NCBI GenBank assembly: GCA_030679955.1
Contig: JAUXSF010000036.1
Location: forward strand, 78,131-142,130
Length of the DNA: 64,000 nt
Direction: 5' to 3'
Origin: Chlamydiales bacterium
GTDB lineage: Bacteria > Chlamydiota > Chlamydiia > Chlamydiales > JAJFMA01
Made by a program: the position numbers and the translations under genes. Below the pieces are notes generated by a model, which saw only the letters and a program-made list of their open reading frames with translations, did no database searches and was not told the DNA's origin. This document shows, piece by piece, positions 53,450-62,092 of this stretch (position 1 is its first letter; each line of letters opens with the position of its first letter).

Positions 53450-56400
53450 GTGCAACGCTCCGAACTGTACCAACTAGCTTTGATCTTCTTTTTAGTGGTG
53501 ACCACTATATTATTCGGCGTATTCCTGTTTCGCGAGGTTTTTCCCGAATATAAAGTGTTTCAAGAAACCTATGTGGACTTGGAAGAGTTCCGGTCTGGAA
53601 TCACCGGTGAAGCTCCAGCTCCCTTTGCTTATGGAGTTAAGCAGATAGTTCTTCCACAAGGCCTAGGTCCGGAGATCATCGACCGCTGTACAACCTGCCA
53701 CGTTGCCTTACAGCTACAGCATTTTTCCCCAACTAAGTTGGCTCGTGATATCAACGGACAAGTGATCCACGATGCCAATGGCACTCCCGTCCAGGTTGCT
53801 AACGAAGAATACGTTTGGAAGCTGCTCGATGACAAGATCGCTATGCTGACCCAACCTGGGCAGGATTCCGATCATCTAGCGGAGGCAGAACGTCTAAAGG
53901 CACTAAAGACTACAGAAATTGAAGATCATGAAGTGGACATGACAAAAGTCCTCGCCATGCACCCATTGCTTGGCAAGGAGACTCGTCCCTTTGAGTTCCA
54001 TCCTATCGAAGAATATGGCTGCACCGTATGCCATAACGGTAATGGACGCGCGTTGACCATGGAAAAGGCACACGGGCCTGTTTTTGACGGAAGATACGAG
54101 GAAGCATACGAAGGACCACATCCCGAGTTCTTGGAGTTGGATCCAGACAATGATCCGAAGTTCTCCAAAGTGTTTAATCACAAGCCTGGGCACAAACTCC
54201 TGTTCCAAACGACACCTCTGTATCCTGGCGACCTCATACAAGCTAACTGCGTCCAGTGCCACCTAACTTCGCTATCACAGTTACAGGAAGCGGCTACAAC
54301 TGTTGAACAGCTAAAGAGTCAGACATCCAGCGCTACAGAAGAGATCACTAAGGCCTTCGCAGATGAGAAGCGATCCTTACTGTCACTAGTTAAAGTTAAG
54401 CATGATCTGGATACCAACGGCTACGATCAGACCGTGGCGGACCTGCGGAAAATCGTCAGCGACTACACGGTTCCTGAAGTCGAGCGTCGTGCTGCTGAGG
54501 CTCAAATATCCTATCTAACCAAGGCTGGCAAGGATAAAGCGTTAGCTAAAGTTCGCGACGATATGGCAGCTTCCTTAGGTGGAAGTGAGCTGATCGAGGC
54601 GCTTGAAGCTGCATTGCAGGATCCAAAGGCAAATGCTGATGAATCCTTAGAGGCCTTCATTAAGGAACACACAGGCAGCACTGGAGCTCTGTTTACCAAA
54701 AGTCAGGCAGCCGCAAGACAAAATAACTACCTGAAGCATATCGACAAGGCTGATAGTTCCTTCCAAGTATCGATCAATAAAGACCAAGTTCGCAAAGCGA
54801 TAAGTTCAGATATTGATCGCATGACAGGCTGCTACCAGAAAGGTGAAGAGCTTTACATTTCACAAGCTTGCTATGCTTGCCATCGTATCGCAGGTTTTGC
54901 CCGCGGCGGCGTTGGACCCGAGCTAACATGGGAGGGTAATTCCTATCCATGGTACGTGAAAGAATCTATTGTATGGCCTCAGGCGGATCTTCGAACATCA
55001 ACGATGCCGAACTACAAGTTAGATCACGAAGAGGTCGAAGCTTTAATGTGCTTCCTAATGGCACAGAAGGGCAAGCCTGCTTCAGCTTCACAAGTAGAAT
55101 ACTCTACCGCCATTAAACAGTGGGAAGAGGGTAAAAAGCAGCCCTGGGAAAAACCAGTCGAGCCATCACAGATTCATGACGTTCGCTTCGGTATGACAGT
55201 TTTTGCCACACAAGGCTGTGCTGCATGCCATCGACTAAAAGGTTTTGAATCGGATGTTGGTTTTGCTGTTGAGAAAGGTGAGAAAGAACCCACCTTTGAC
55301 CAACTCTATAAAGAGCGCACTTGGTTTAGCACACTATTCCCCGAAATGGTCACCGGAAGCGAAATTGTTCAAATTCTGAATGAGAATTCTGAAGAAATTG
55401 ATCGCAGGATCGTAGATGGCATCCGTACAGGATCTATCATAGAGGAACTAGAAGCAAATCATCCCGATGCCATTGAGTCGCTCTATACGCCATTTAAGTA
55501 TGCGTTGCGAGCTAAAAATTTGGAGTTTGAGCAGAAGGCGAGCTCTGCAACCACTTTCGATGACAAGCAAGCCTTGGAAAAAGAGCAGCGCGAGTGGAAG
55601 GAACGCGTTCATCGCGTCCTAAAAGTATTTGTACAGGAGTATGGTCTCGGCCGCTTGATCGGCCCGCGACCTAACTGGTCAGGTGTTTACCGTTCCGACG
55701 AGTGGTTGATAGAGCACTTCTATAATCCTGGCAGCCATGTCGCGCGATCCATCATGCCCGTGTTCCCTTTTGACGAGACGAAGTTCTACGCTTTGACCTA
55801 CATGCTGGATACATTGGCACAAAAAAACGCTCAAAGTGTTCGTGAAATTTGGGACAACCGTGGCTTTAACCCTGAGCTAGCTTTTGATATTCACTGTTCG
55901 CAATGTCACGGTACCTTTAGACAAGGTGATGGACCGATCGCCGAATGGCTCTATCCCATACCTAAGAACTTACGTAACACCACCTTCTTGCTAAGCTTGA
56001 CTCGTCAACGTGCAATTGAGTCCATTAGAAACGGTGTGAGAGGTGGCCCAATGCCGCCATGGGGCGAAGTAGCACCAGACAAGCCCTTCCCCAATAAAAC
56101 ACCTATTCTGAAAGCTAGCGAAATTGATCGCTTGGTTGATTGGCTTTATATGAACCTGCCTAAGGATGTTCAAGACGATTCTGGGCCACTTAAATGGCGC
56201 TACCAACCAGAAGACGTTATTAGAGAGCTTGACGAAGAAGGTGATGTACTTCATGGGTCATTGCCCGTACCTCGTGGATCGGAATATCTAGCAGCCGTCG
56301 ATCCACAACCAACTTTTAGCGACATTCAAACACGAGTGCGGGAGATATTTGATATACGCCCCTACCCAGTGGAAGGGGTAGATCGTAAAGCCTATTACAT

Positions 56401-57439
56401 TAAAGACAAGTACTTTACGCATGACAATATAGCTGAAGGGCAAAGGCTTTTCATCGAGAACTGCGCTGTTTGCCATGGCAAAGAAGGCGCGGGTAATGGA
56501 TTACGAGCGGGTACAATGGTCGAAGCCAAGCCGAGAATGCTGACAAACCTTGACTGGATCGCAACCCATGACGACCTTCGCTTGTTACAGTCTATTAAAT
56601 ATGGCGTACCTGGAACCTCAATGGTTGCTTGGGGAGATTACACAAGTACACTACAACGTCTTCAGTTAGTGACCTATATCCGCAGCCTAAGCCATGAGCA
56701 GCTGCTACGCGAGCGGATGGGACATCTGCTTTATCAGTCGTTTGACAAGGCCGCAGAAACAGTACGTTTGGCGAAAATAGACCAATATAAGCGCTTAAAG
56801 GAATTAGAAGCTGAATGGCAAAAGGCTGAGCAGGAAAAAGACGATGTTGACGTTAAGTTAGCTACCGATAAATCTGCAGCGTCACAAGCCGTCGAGGCCT
56901 ATCAAAAGCAAATAGAGCTCGCCGAGGAAGTGCGCAAACAAGAAGTTGTTGATGCCGCTGTCCAGGACCTAATTAACGAGATTAAGAAACAACGCGAGCG
57001 CTATTCCATTCTCGGAATCACGATGCTGTCTAAGATTGGTGATACGCCGTTGGTCGAAAATGTTATTGATCTTATTGGCCTAAATGCCACCTATTATCAC
57101 TACAAAGATGGCAAACTTAGCATTGACTCACATTCAGCCGATCCGCACGAAATCATCGCTAGTGGCAAGCAGACACTAGATATTCTCGACGCTCAGATAG
57201 CAGATCAGACCAAGCAGGAAAAAGCCCTGCAAGGCGAGCTGCCCTCTGCTGAAAAATCTGAACGTTTGAAAGAAATAAAACATCGCAAGCAAAGCCTCGA
57301 ACAGGCAAAGAACCAGCTTATTAGCACCTTGGAAGATTCTGCACGGTCGCGAAAGCAGCAAGAGCAGCTTCTTGATCACATAGACAAGGCTATACAGGCG
57401 GTTGCACAAGAGCCTAATGATAAAACGACCAAGAAGTGA
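53450..57439 (+). CDS. Giant seven-haem membrane-anchored cytochrome c
   Basis: A 1329-residue protein with one N-terminal membrane anchor (LALIFFLVVTTILFGVFLF) and seven C-x-x-C-H haem sites: CTTCH (near 82), CTVCH (near 191), CVQCH (near 266), CYACH (near 473), CAACH (near 592), CSQCH (near 812) and CAVCH (near 1006). Long coiled-coil stretches lie between sites 3 and 4 and in the last 230 residues. Such a chain would link cytochrome b/Rieske with the oxidase and replace cytochrome c1 and the haem part of CcoP, neither of which is encoded here. GTG 53450 with GGAGAAA before it is the likely start. Confidence 0.9.
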   Translation: MQRSELYQLALIFFLVVTTILFGVFLFREVFPEYKVFQETYVDLEEFRSGITGEAPAPFAYGVKQIVLPQGLGPEIIDRCTTCHVALQLQHFSPTKLARDINGQVIHDANGTPVQVANEEYVWKLLDDKIAMLTQPGQDSDHLAEAERLKALKTTEIEDHEVDMTKVLAMHPLLGKETRPFEFHPIEEYGCTVCHNGNGRALTMEKAHGPVFDGRYEEAYEGPHPEFLELDPDNDPKFSKVFNHKPGHKLLFQTTPLYPGDLIQANCVQCHLTSLSQLQEAATTVEQLKSQTSSATEEITKAFADEKRSLLSLVKVKHDLDTNGYDQTVADLRKIVSDYTVPEVERRAAEAQISYLTKAGKDKALAKVRDDMAASLGGSELIEALEAALQDPKANADESLEAFIKEHTGSTGALFTKSQAAARQNNYLKHIDKADSSFQVSINKDQVRKAISSDIDRMTGCYQKGEELYISQACYACHRIAGFARGGVGPELTWEGNSYPWYVKESIVWPQADLRTSTMPNYKLDHEEVEALMCFLMAQKGKPASASQVEYSTAIKQWEEGKKQPWEKPVEPSQIHDVRFGMTVFATQGCAACHRLKGFESDVGFAVEKGEKEPTFDQLYKERTWFSTLFPEMVTGSEIVQILNENSEEIDRRIVDGIRTGSIIEELEANHPDAIESLYTPFKYALRAKNLEFEQKASSATTFDDKQALEKEQREWKERVHRVLKVFVQEYGLGRLIGPRPNWSGVYRSDEWLIEHFYNPGSHVARSIMPVFPFDETKFYALTYMLDTLAQKNAQSVREIWDNRGFNPELAFDIHCSQCHGTFRQGDGPIAEWLYPIPKNLRNTTFLLSLTRQRAIESIRNGVRGGPMPPWGEVAPDKPFPNKTPILKASEIDRLVDWLYMNLPKDVQDDSGPLKWRYQPEDVIRELDEEGDVLHGSLPVPRGSEYLAAVDPQPTFSDIQTRVREIFDIRPYPVEGVDRKAYYIKDKYFTHDNIAEGQRLFIENCAVCHGKEGAGNGLRAGTMVEAKPRMLTNLDWIATHDDLRLLQSIKYGVPGTSMVAWGDYTSTLQRLQLVTYIRSLSHEQLLRERMGHLLYQSFDKAAETVRLAKIDQYKRLKELEAEWQKAEQEKDDVDVKLATDKSAASQAVEAYQKQIELAEEVRKQEVVDAAVQDLINEIKKQRERYSILGITMLSKIGDTPLVENVIDLIGLNATYYHYKDGKLSIDSHSADPHEIIASGKQTLDILDAQIADQTKQEKALQGELPSAEKSERLKEIKHRKQSLEQAKNQLISTLEDSARSRKQQEQLLDHIDKAIQAVAQEPNDKTTKK

Positions 57440-57446
57440 GATAGAT

Positions 57447-58907
57447 ATGGAAAGTGCCCCGATAACTGCTACATCCTCAAAGTTCGAGGACTTGCCCGTA
57501 AAACTATTTATCTATCCTGCCATCATTTTCATGGTCATCGGCATGTTCGTGGGCGTATTCATTTCGTTCAATGGCATGGTTGTACCAGACTATTGGGCTG
57601 GGGAGTACATTCACTTTGGACGTATTCGCCCAGTACACGTGGGTCATGTGCTGTTTCTTTGGCTATTGCCCGCTGACTTAGGACTGCTTTATTACATCAC
57701 GCAACGTCTTTGTGGCATCCAATTGTGGAGCCGCCAAGTTGGTATCTGGTCAGCTGGAATCTATTGGCTTTCAGCAGGCTTAGGGGTTTACTCATTCCCT
57801 TTTGGCACCAATTGGGGCTGGGAGTATGCAGAGTTTCCTGTTTGGCTAAGCGTTTTGCCAATAAAGTTCCTAATTTTTGTCGCCTTCGGCCTGGTTTCAG
57901 TGAACATCTTTATGACTATCGCCAATCGCAAGTACGAAAAGATGTATGTATCCCTATGGTATACGATGGGAGCCTTGCTTTGGGGACCGTTAAGCTGGAT
58001 AGCTGGCAATTTTGCCCTAGATTACATACCCAATGGTATCTCCAGAGTGAACATGAGCTTCTTCTATGTTCACAATCTGGTCGGCTTGATCTTCACACCC
58101 ATGGGATTAGCCACAGCCTTTTACTTTTTACCCAAATTGTCTAAACAGCCGATTTATAGCCACAAGCTATCTATGATAGGTTTTTGGTCCATCGCTTTTG
58201 TTTACGCATGGGTTGGTTCGCACCATATTATCCATGGACCTATGTCACAATGGATCCAAACGGTCGCTATCATTTTCTCTGTTTGGCTATTTATTCCTGT
58301 TTGGACCGCTTGCCATAACCTCTTCTTCACGCTGCGCAACGCATGGGGCAAGTACAACGAAATTGCAGCCGTGCGATTTATTATTATGGGGACACTGTTC
58401 TACCTGATGGGTAGTACACAAGGCTCTTTCATGGCTCTACGTAATGTTAACGAAATCACATCCAAAACGGACTGGATTATCGGCCACGCACACATAACCT
58501 TGTATGGCACCTTTACCTTTTTTGCCATGGCGGGCATCTACGGAGCGCTACCAGCCCTCACTGGCAAGCCACTTTATAGCAAACGCATGGCGGACTGGCA
58601 CTTTACGTTAAACCTCTTGGGCGCCTCACTTATGTTTCTTGTGTTGCACGTTGGCGGGTTTTTACAAGGTCTTCAGTGGGCTAGTTGGGCGGATGGAGAT
58701 AGTTACCGCATCTTCCAAAACAACCTAAGTAAGCTAAGCTTTGTTCAAACCGTTGCCGATATGCATTACTTCTGGCTAGTGCGAACTATTTCGGGCCTCA
58801 TCATCTTCGCAGGCAATTTGATCTTCGTATTTAACGTTTTTAATACTGTTTTGCTAAAACCGGCCTCGCTGCCTCCCAAAACTGAACGCCTAGCAGCAGG
58901 AATATAG
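57447..58907 (+). CDS. ccoN: cbb3-type cytochrome c oxidase subunit I (CcoN)
   Basis: The 486-residue protein is the haem-copper subunit: HFGRIRPVHVGHVLFLWL contains the low-spin haem His, VGSHHIIHGP the Cu-B His pair with the third His in the helix before it (PNGISRVNMSFFYVHN), and IGHAHITLYG the haem b3/low-spin ligands. It is of the cbb3 type by its neighbours and short length. ATG 57447 is seven bases after the previous stop; in-frame starts inside the upstream gene are less likely. CcoO follows after five bases. Confidence 0.93.
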   Translation: MESAPITATSSKFEDLPVKLFIYPAIIFMVIGMFVGVFISFNGMVVPDYWAGEYIHFGRIRPVHVGHVLFLWLLPADLGLLYYITQRLCGIQLWSRQVGIWSAGIYWLSAGLGVYSFPFGTNWGWEYAEFPVWLSVLPIKFLIFVAFGLVSVNIFMTIANRKYEKMYVSLWYTMGALLWGPLSWIAGNFALDYIPNGISRVNMSFFYVHNLVGLIFTPMGLATAFYFLPKLSKQPIYSHKLSMIGFWSIAFVYAWVGSHHIIHGPMSQWIQTVAIIFSVWLFIPVWTACHNLFFTLRNAWGKYNEIAAVRFIIMGTLFYLMGSTQGSFMALRNVNEITSKTDWIIGHAHITLYGTFTFFAMAGIYGALPALTGKPLYSKRMADWHFTLNLLGASLMFLVLHVGGFLQGLQWASWADGDSYRIFQNNLSKLSFVQTVADMHYFWLVRTISGLIIFAGNLIFVFNVFNTVLLKPASLPPKTERLAAGI

Positions 58908-58912
58908 AACCT

Positions 58913-60190
58913 ATGACTGAAGAAAATAACAAAGCACACGTCTATCGAATTGAAACGTCAGCCATTCTGACAATTTCAGGCATAGCCCTACTATTCCTGT
59001 CCTCTATTTTGGCTACAGTTCTAGCGCCAAATATGCTCGATCCCAGTTGGACACAATCCTCCAGTCATTTTCAAGTGCAGATGCACGAAGTATCTGACCC
59101 TAATCTATATATCGCCCGTGCTGTTCCTGGGTCGCCACATTTGGACTACGTGTACCATTTGAAAGATGGCTTTACGTTGATGGCGTTTAAAGAAAGCGAA
59201 ACTCTGCGAATACTCGCTCCTATAGAGCTCGAGCATTATGTGACACGTCTTGGTGACAAACAGCTAAAGCTGACCTCCCATCTGCTGCTACTTCGTCAGC
59301 CAACGACAGAGCGTGCAGAGGAAGCTGAAAAGCTGCGAAAAACGCTACAAGATAAGTGGGAAAAAGATCACCCCAACTGGAAGGAAAAAGACATCGCTCG
59401 TGCGGACTATTCTATCCTTGAGCTTTTTGACCCTAAACTTAAAGAAGCCTTTTCTCTGTCGCGCGTAGAAGGCGTCCTAGACGACTATGTTGATACCGAT
59501 TTCGTACTGCTAGAGGAACCCACACAAGACTACCAGAAAGATCCCGGCGTCATTTACGTCGATAGTCCTGCTGAGTACCGCATCAAGCGCTTCACCTTGG
59601 GATCTTCCAAAGGCTTCCGTTATGACCCCACTGGGCAACCAGTAAAGGACTTAACTGAACTGACAAGTAATGAGCTTGGATTTATCTCGCGCAAAGATTT
59701 GATTGCTACAGGTGAGCGAATTTTTGCACAGGAAGGTTGCTGGTATTGCCATACCGACCAAAGTCGAACATTGATTCAGGATAGCGTTCTAAATGGCTCA
59801 GAATCATTTGCAGCGCCACCATCTTCCGGTAACGAATATATCTATCAAAACGTTACCTTCCCAGGAACTAGGCGTATAGGTCCAGACCTAGCGCGTGTAG
59901 GCGTTAAGCGCCCAAGCAGGGATTGGAATAAGTCACACTTCTGGCAGCCACGTACAGAAAGCCCTGGCAGCATTATGCCTTCATTCCGTCACTTTTTTGA
60001 TGATGATCCACGCGGCCAGTCAAAATCGCAGATAGGAATTCCTAATTACCGCTTTGAAGCAATTTTCCAGTACATGATGACTAAAGGCACGCGCATAACA
60101 CCTCCGACAAAAGCCTGGTGGCTGGGTAAGGATCCTCTGAAGACTACAGAGATTATCGAAGGCAAAAAATTTCTGAAGGTACAGGACTAA
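58913..60190 (+). CDS. ccoO: cbb3 oxidase subunit II-like mono-haem cytochrome (CcoO) with insertion
   Basis: The 425-residue protein has one N-terminal span (ILTISGIALLFLSSILATVLA), a domain of about 200 residues not usual in CcoO (with coiled-coil and acidic stretches, residues 50-240), and then the CcoO core with GCWYCHTDQSRT (one haem), VTFPGTRRIGPDLARVG, and SPGSIMPSFRHF with the haem Met ligand. The extra domain makes it longer than the family's roughly 200-250 residues. It sits between CcoN and a small subunit. Confidence 0.88.
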   Translation: MTEENNKAHVYRIETSAILTISGIALLFLSSILATVLAPNMLDPSWTQSSSHFQVQMHEVSDPNLYIARAVPGSPHLDYVYHLKDGFTLMAFKESETLRILAPIELEHYVTRLGDKQLKLTSHLLLLRQPTTERAEEAEKLRKTLQDKWEKDHPNWKEKDIARADYSILELFDPKLKEAFSLSRVEGVLDDYVDTDFVLLEEPTQDYQKDPGVIYVDSPAEYRIKRFTLGSSKGFRYDPTGQPVKDLTELTSNELGFISRKDLIATGERIFAQEGCWYCHTDQSRTLIQDSVLNGSESFAAPPSSGNEYIYQNVTFPGTRRIGPDLARVGVKRPSRDWNKSHFWQPRTESPGSIMPSFRHFFDDDPRGQSKSQIGIPNYRFEAIFQYMMTKGTRITPPTKAWWLGKDPLKTTEIIEGKKFLKVQD

Positions 60191-60191
60191 T

Positions 60192-60395
60192 ATGCGCTTT
60201 GATAGCTTTGGCATTTACGGATACGTTCTGCACTATTCGCTCGTTGTAGCAATTGTAGGCAGTGCCTTTTTCCTTTTTCTTTACCTTTGGTACAAAGGGC
60301 GTCTAGACATGGATGACGAGCCAGCCATCCGAATGTTACAAGCTAGCGATGAACATCCCTATCAGGAGGGCAGTGATGACAACTCCAAACGATGA
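60192..60395 (+). CDS. Small single-span CcoQ-like subunit
   Basis: A 67-residue protein with one membrane span (YSLVVAIVGSAFFLFLYLWY) and a short, acidic cytoplasmic tail. Position after CcoO and before a CcoP-N-like gene is where CcoQ (FixQ) stands in cbb3 operons. It begins one base after the CcoO stop and overlaps the next gene by 20 bases. Confidence 0.75.
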   Translation: MRFDSFGIYGYVLHYSLVVAIVGSAFFLFLYLWYKGRLDMDDEPAIRMLQASDEHPYQEGSDDNSKR

Positions 60396-60612
60396 TCAGG
60401 ATTTCTTCGATACCGAAGGGGCACCGCCAGAGCTAGGAACTCCAGTGCCAAAGTGGTTGAAGGTTGTTTACACCATTCTGCCCTTCTGGGGAATGCTATG
60501 GCTGTATTTGTTCTGGAATGGCAGTGACAATACCTGGTTTGACCGTGGTGGGTGGACGCAGCTTCAACAAGCCGCTAAAACCACATGGAACAGCAGCAAC
60601 ACCCCACCTTGA
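60376..60612 (+). CDS. CcoP N-terminal-like subunit lacking haem domains
   Basis: A 78-residue protein with the CcoP/FixP N-terminal layout: an acidic start, ELGTPVPKWLKVVYTILPFW and one membrane span with LPFWGMLWLYLFWNG. The usual two c-type haem domains of CcoP are absent. AGGAGGG at 60364-60370 places the start at ATG 60376, inside the end of the CcoQ-like gene. It is the last gene of the operon; no clear terminator follows before the IS element. Confidence 0.78.
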   Translation: MTTPNDDQDFFDTEGAPPELGTPVPKWLKVVYTILPFWGMLWLYLFWNGSDNTWFDRGGWTQLQQAAKTTWNSSNTPP

Positions 60613-60734
60613 AAGTACGCGCTCTCGAGCAAGGATGAGCATTTGTCGCCAACTACTCACCTTCCAGCAAAAAACATGCGCGCGTTGAAGCCGTTCACGC
60701 TCCCTGTGCCGAAATTTGGTTTAAACCTGGTTGG

Positions 60735-61872
60735 CTACCCAATACTGTCAAATTAAAGAAATTCATGTAATGCTTCGATAGCTATGCATTGTTTTTCGAG
60801 CATCAACAGATAGTCTTGGAAAGCTTCTATGCGTCTTGTCTGGCACCCGATATCGCATGCAGAGCTTCTTCCAATGAATCTCCGTGATAGGTTCTGCAAT
60901 AGGTATTGACCATTTGAAGTACCATCTTCTGAAACTTATAGCTCTCCTCACAACGGCATCTCATTCTGTACAAATCTATAAGCTCTTAATCGCTAAATAA
61001 CTCTCGATCGCAAAGATTTGTCATTATTATAAGGGGCTGTCCAGAATCCAAGTATCTGATAATGACCCTTGCTTGATACTCGATAGCTCCACGTTTAACG
61101 TATGTGTCAAAGCTGGCATCTTATTGATTTTAACAATTTCTTCAATTTTCTTGCTGTAGGTTCTTTGAACTCCAAACAAAAAATTTACCTCCAGGTTTAA
61201 GTGCCTTTGAGCAAAGGAATGCGATGGAAATTCTCGATCGTAGACATAATCTGTTTTGGCTGGCCACTCGAAATCATTTTGTTGACTAATTTTGGTAACA
61301 TTTCTCTAGCTTCTCTTTCCTCTGTGCTGTAGGGCATAACTCTGCAACACAAAGATCGGATGTTAACTCAACGAATTGCATAACCCTTGCAAGACAGGTT
61401 CGTTTGAAACGATCTCCAAAAAACAAAGGTATATACCTTCTGCGTGGCAGGGAATGAGTAGACCCATCGCCTTCGAAGACGCGATATCCCTTCCACAAGC
61501 GTTCTTGATTATCCTGATAATAGGCATCTAAGGCAGCTTCGTGAAGGTTCTTGAAAGGCGCTAACTCCATTTTATAACGAGCCTTAGAAAGAGCTTGTTT
61601 TGTTATCGGCTTAGTGTTCAAAAAATCCACCAATAGGTTGGCTTCAATCTGTAAGGACTTTGTAATTTTTTGCTACTTAACGGAGAATCGTTGATACCAT
61701 GTATTTGTAAGAAAGATACGCTATGAATTTTAGAAAGAGTTATCGCTTGTATAGACGGCTTGTATATACAGAGATTTTTGCATCCGACGGCCTCCTAAGT
61801 TTTTTGGAGAAAGAAATCTCTAATCAACGCTTATCAGACAACTATTTAGTTTAAATTGACAGCATTGGGTAG
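60735..61872 (-). mobile_element. Decayed IS4-type insertion element with intact terminal inverted repeats
   Basis: CTACCCAATACTGTCAAATTAAA at 60735-60757 and its imperfect complement at 61850-61872 form 23-bp inverted repeats with two mismatches, bounding about 1138 bp. Inside, the minus strand holds the broken transposase (next entry). No clear target duplication is visible outside the ends. The 122 bases between the operon's last stop (60612) and the element hold nothing I can name. Confidence 0.85.
60763..61770 (-). pseudogene. IS4-family transposase pseudogene
   Basis: Fragments in several frames add up to an IS4-type DDE transposase. The longest open piece (61286-61633) has FEGDGSTHSLPRRRY, which carries the first catalytic Asp in the DGT/DGS context; the reading frame extends upstream to about 61770. 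Downstream, after stops and frameshifts, TMTNLCDRELFS-like and LYRMRCRCEESYKFQK appear, the latter matching Y-(2)-R-(3)-E-(6)-K. The gene cannot make a functional protein. Confidence 0.85.
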
Positions 61873-62092
61873 TAATCTGGGTCTTTGGGTCTCTAGGGTT
61901 GTTCTAAGACCCGAAGGAACAGCATAAAAATGTGAGGCCATTGGTTATCTCACTTGCCTAGTTGGTACGCGCGTGTGAGAGGTCGTGAGCGCGTACGTAT
62001 TTCTGTGGTTAATTAGATTTTTATTGCAATATAATATAAAGATCAGTAAATTAATGGATTTTTAAGGATAAACTGTAGTAGGGTTAATTAGC
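61873..62092. other. Upstream region of the F-box/FNIP gene
   Basis: This gap contains the hairpin GTACGCGC/GCGCGTAC (61965-61972 with 61989-61996) and a TATAAT at about 62031-62036, 60 bases before the start codon, which could be the -10 element of the next gene. No good -35 is visible. Confidence 0.3.
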
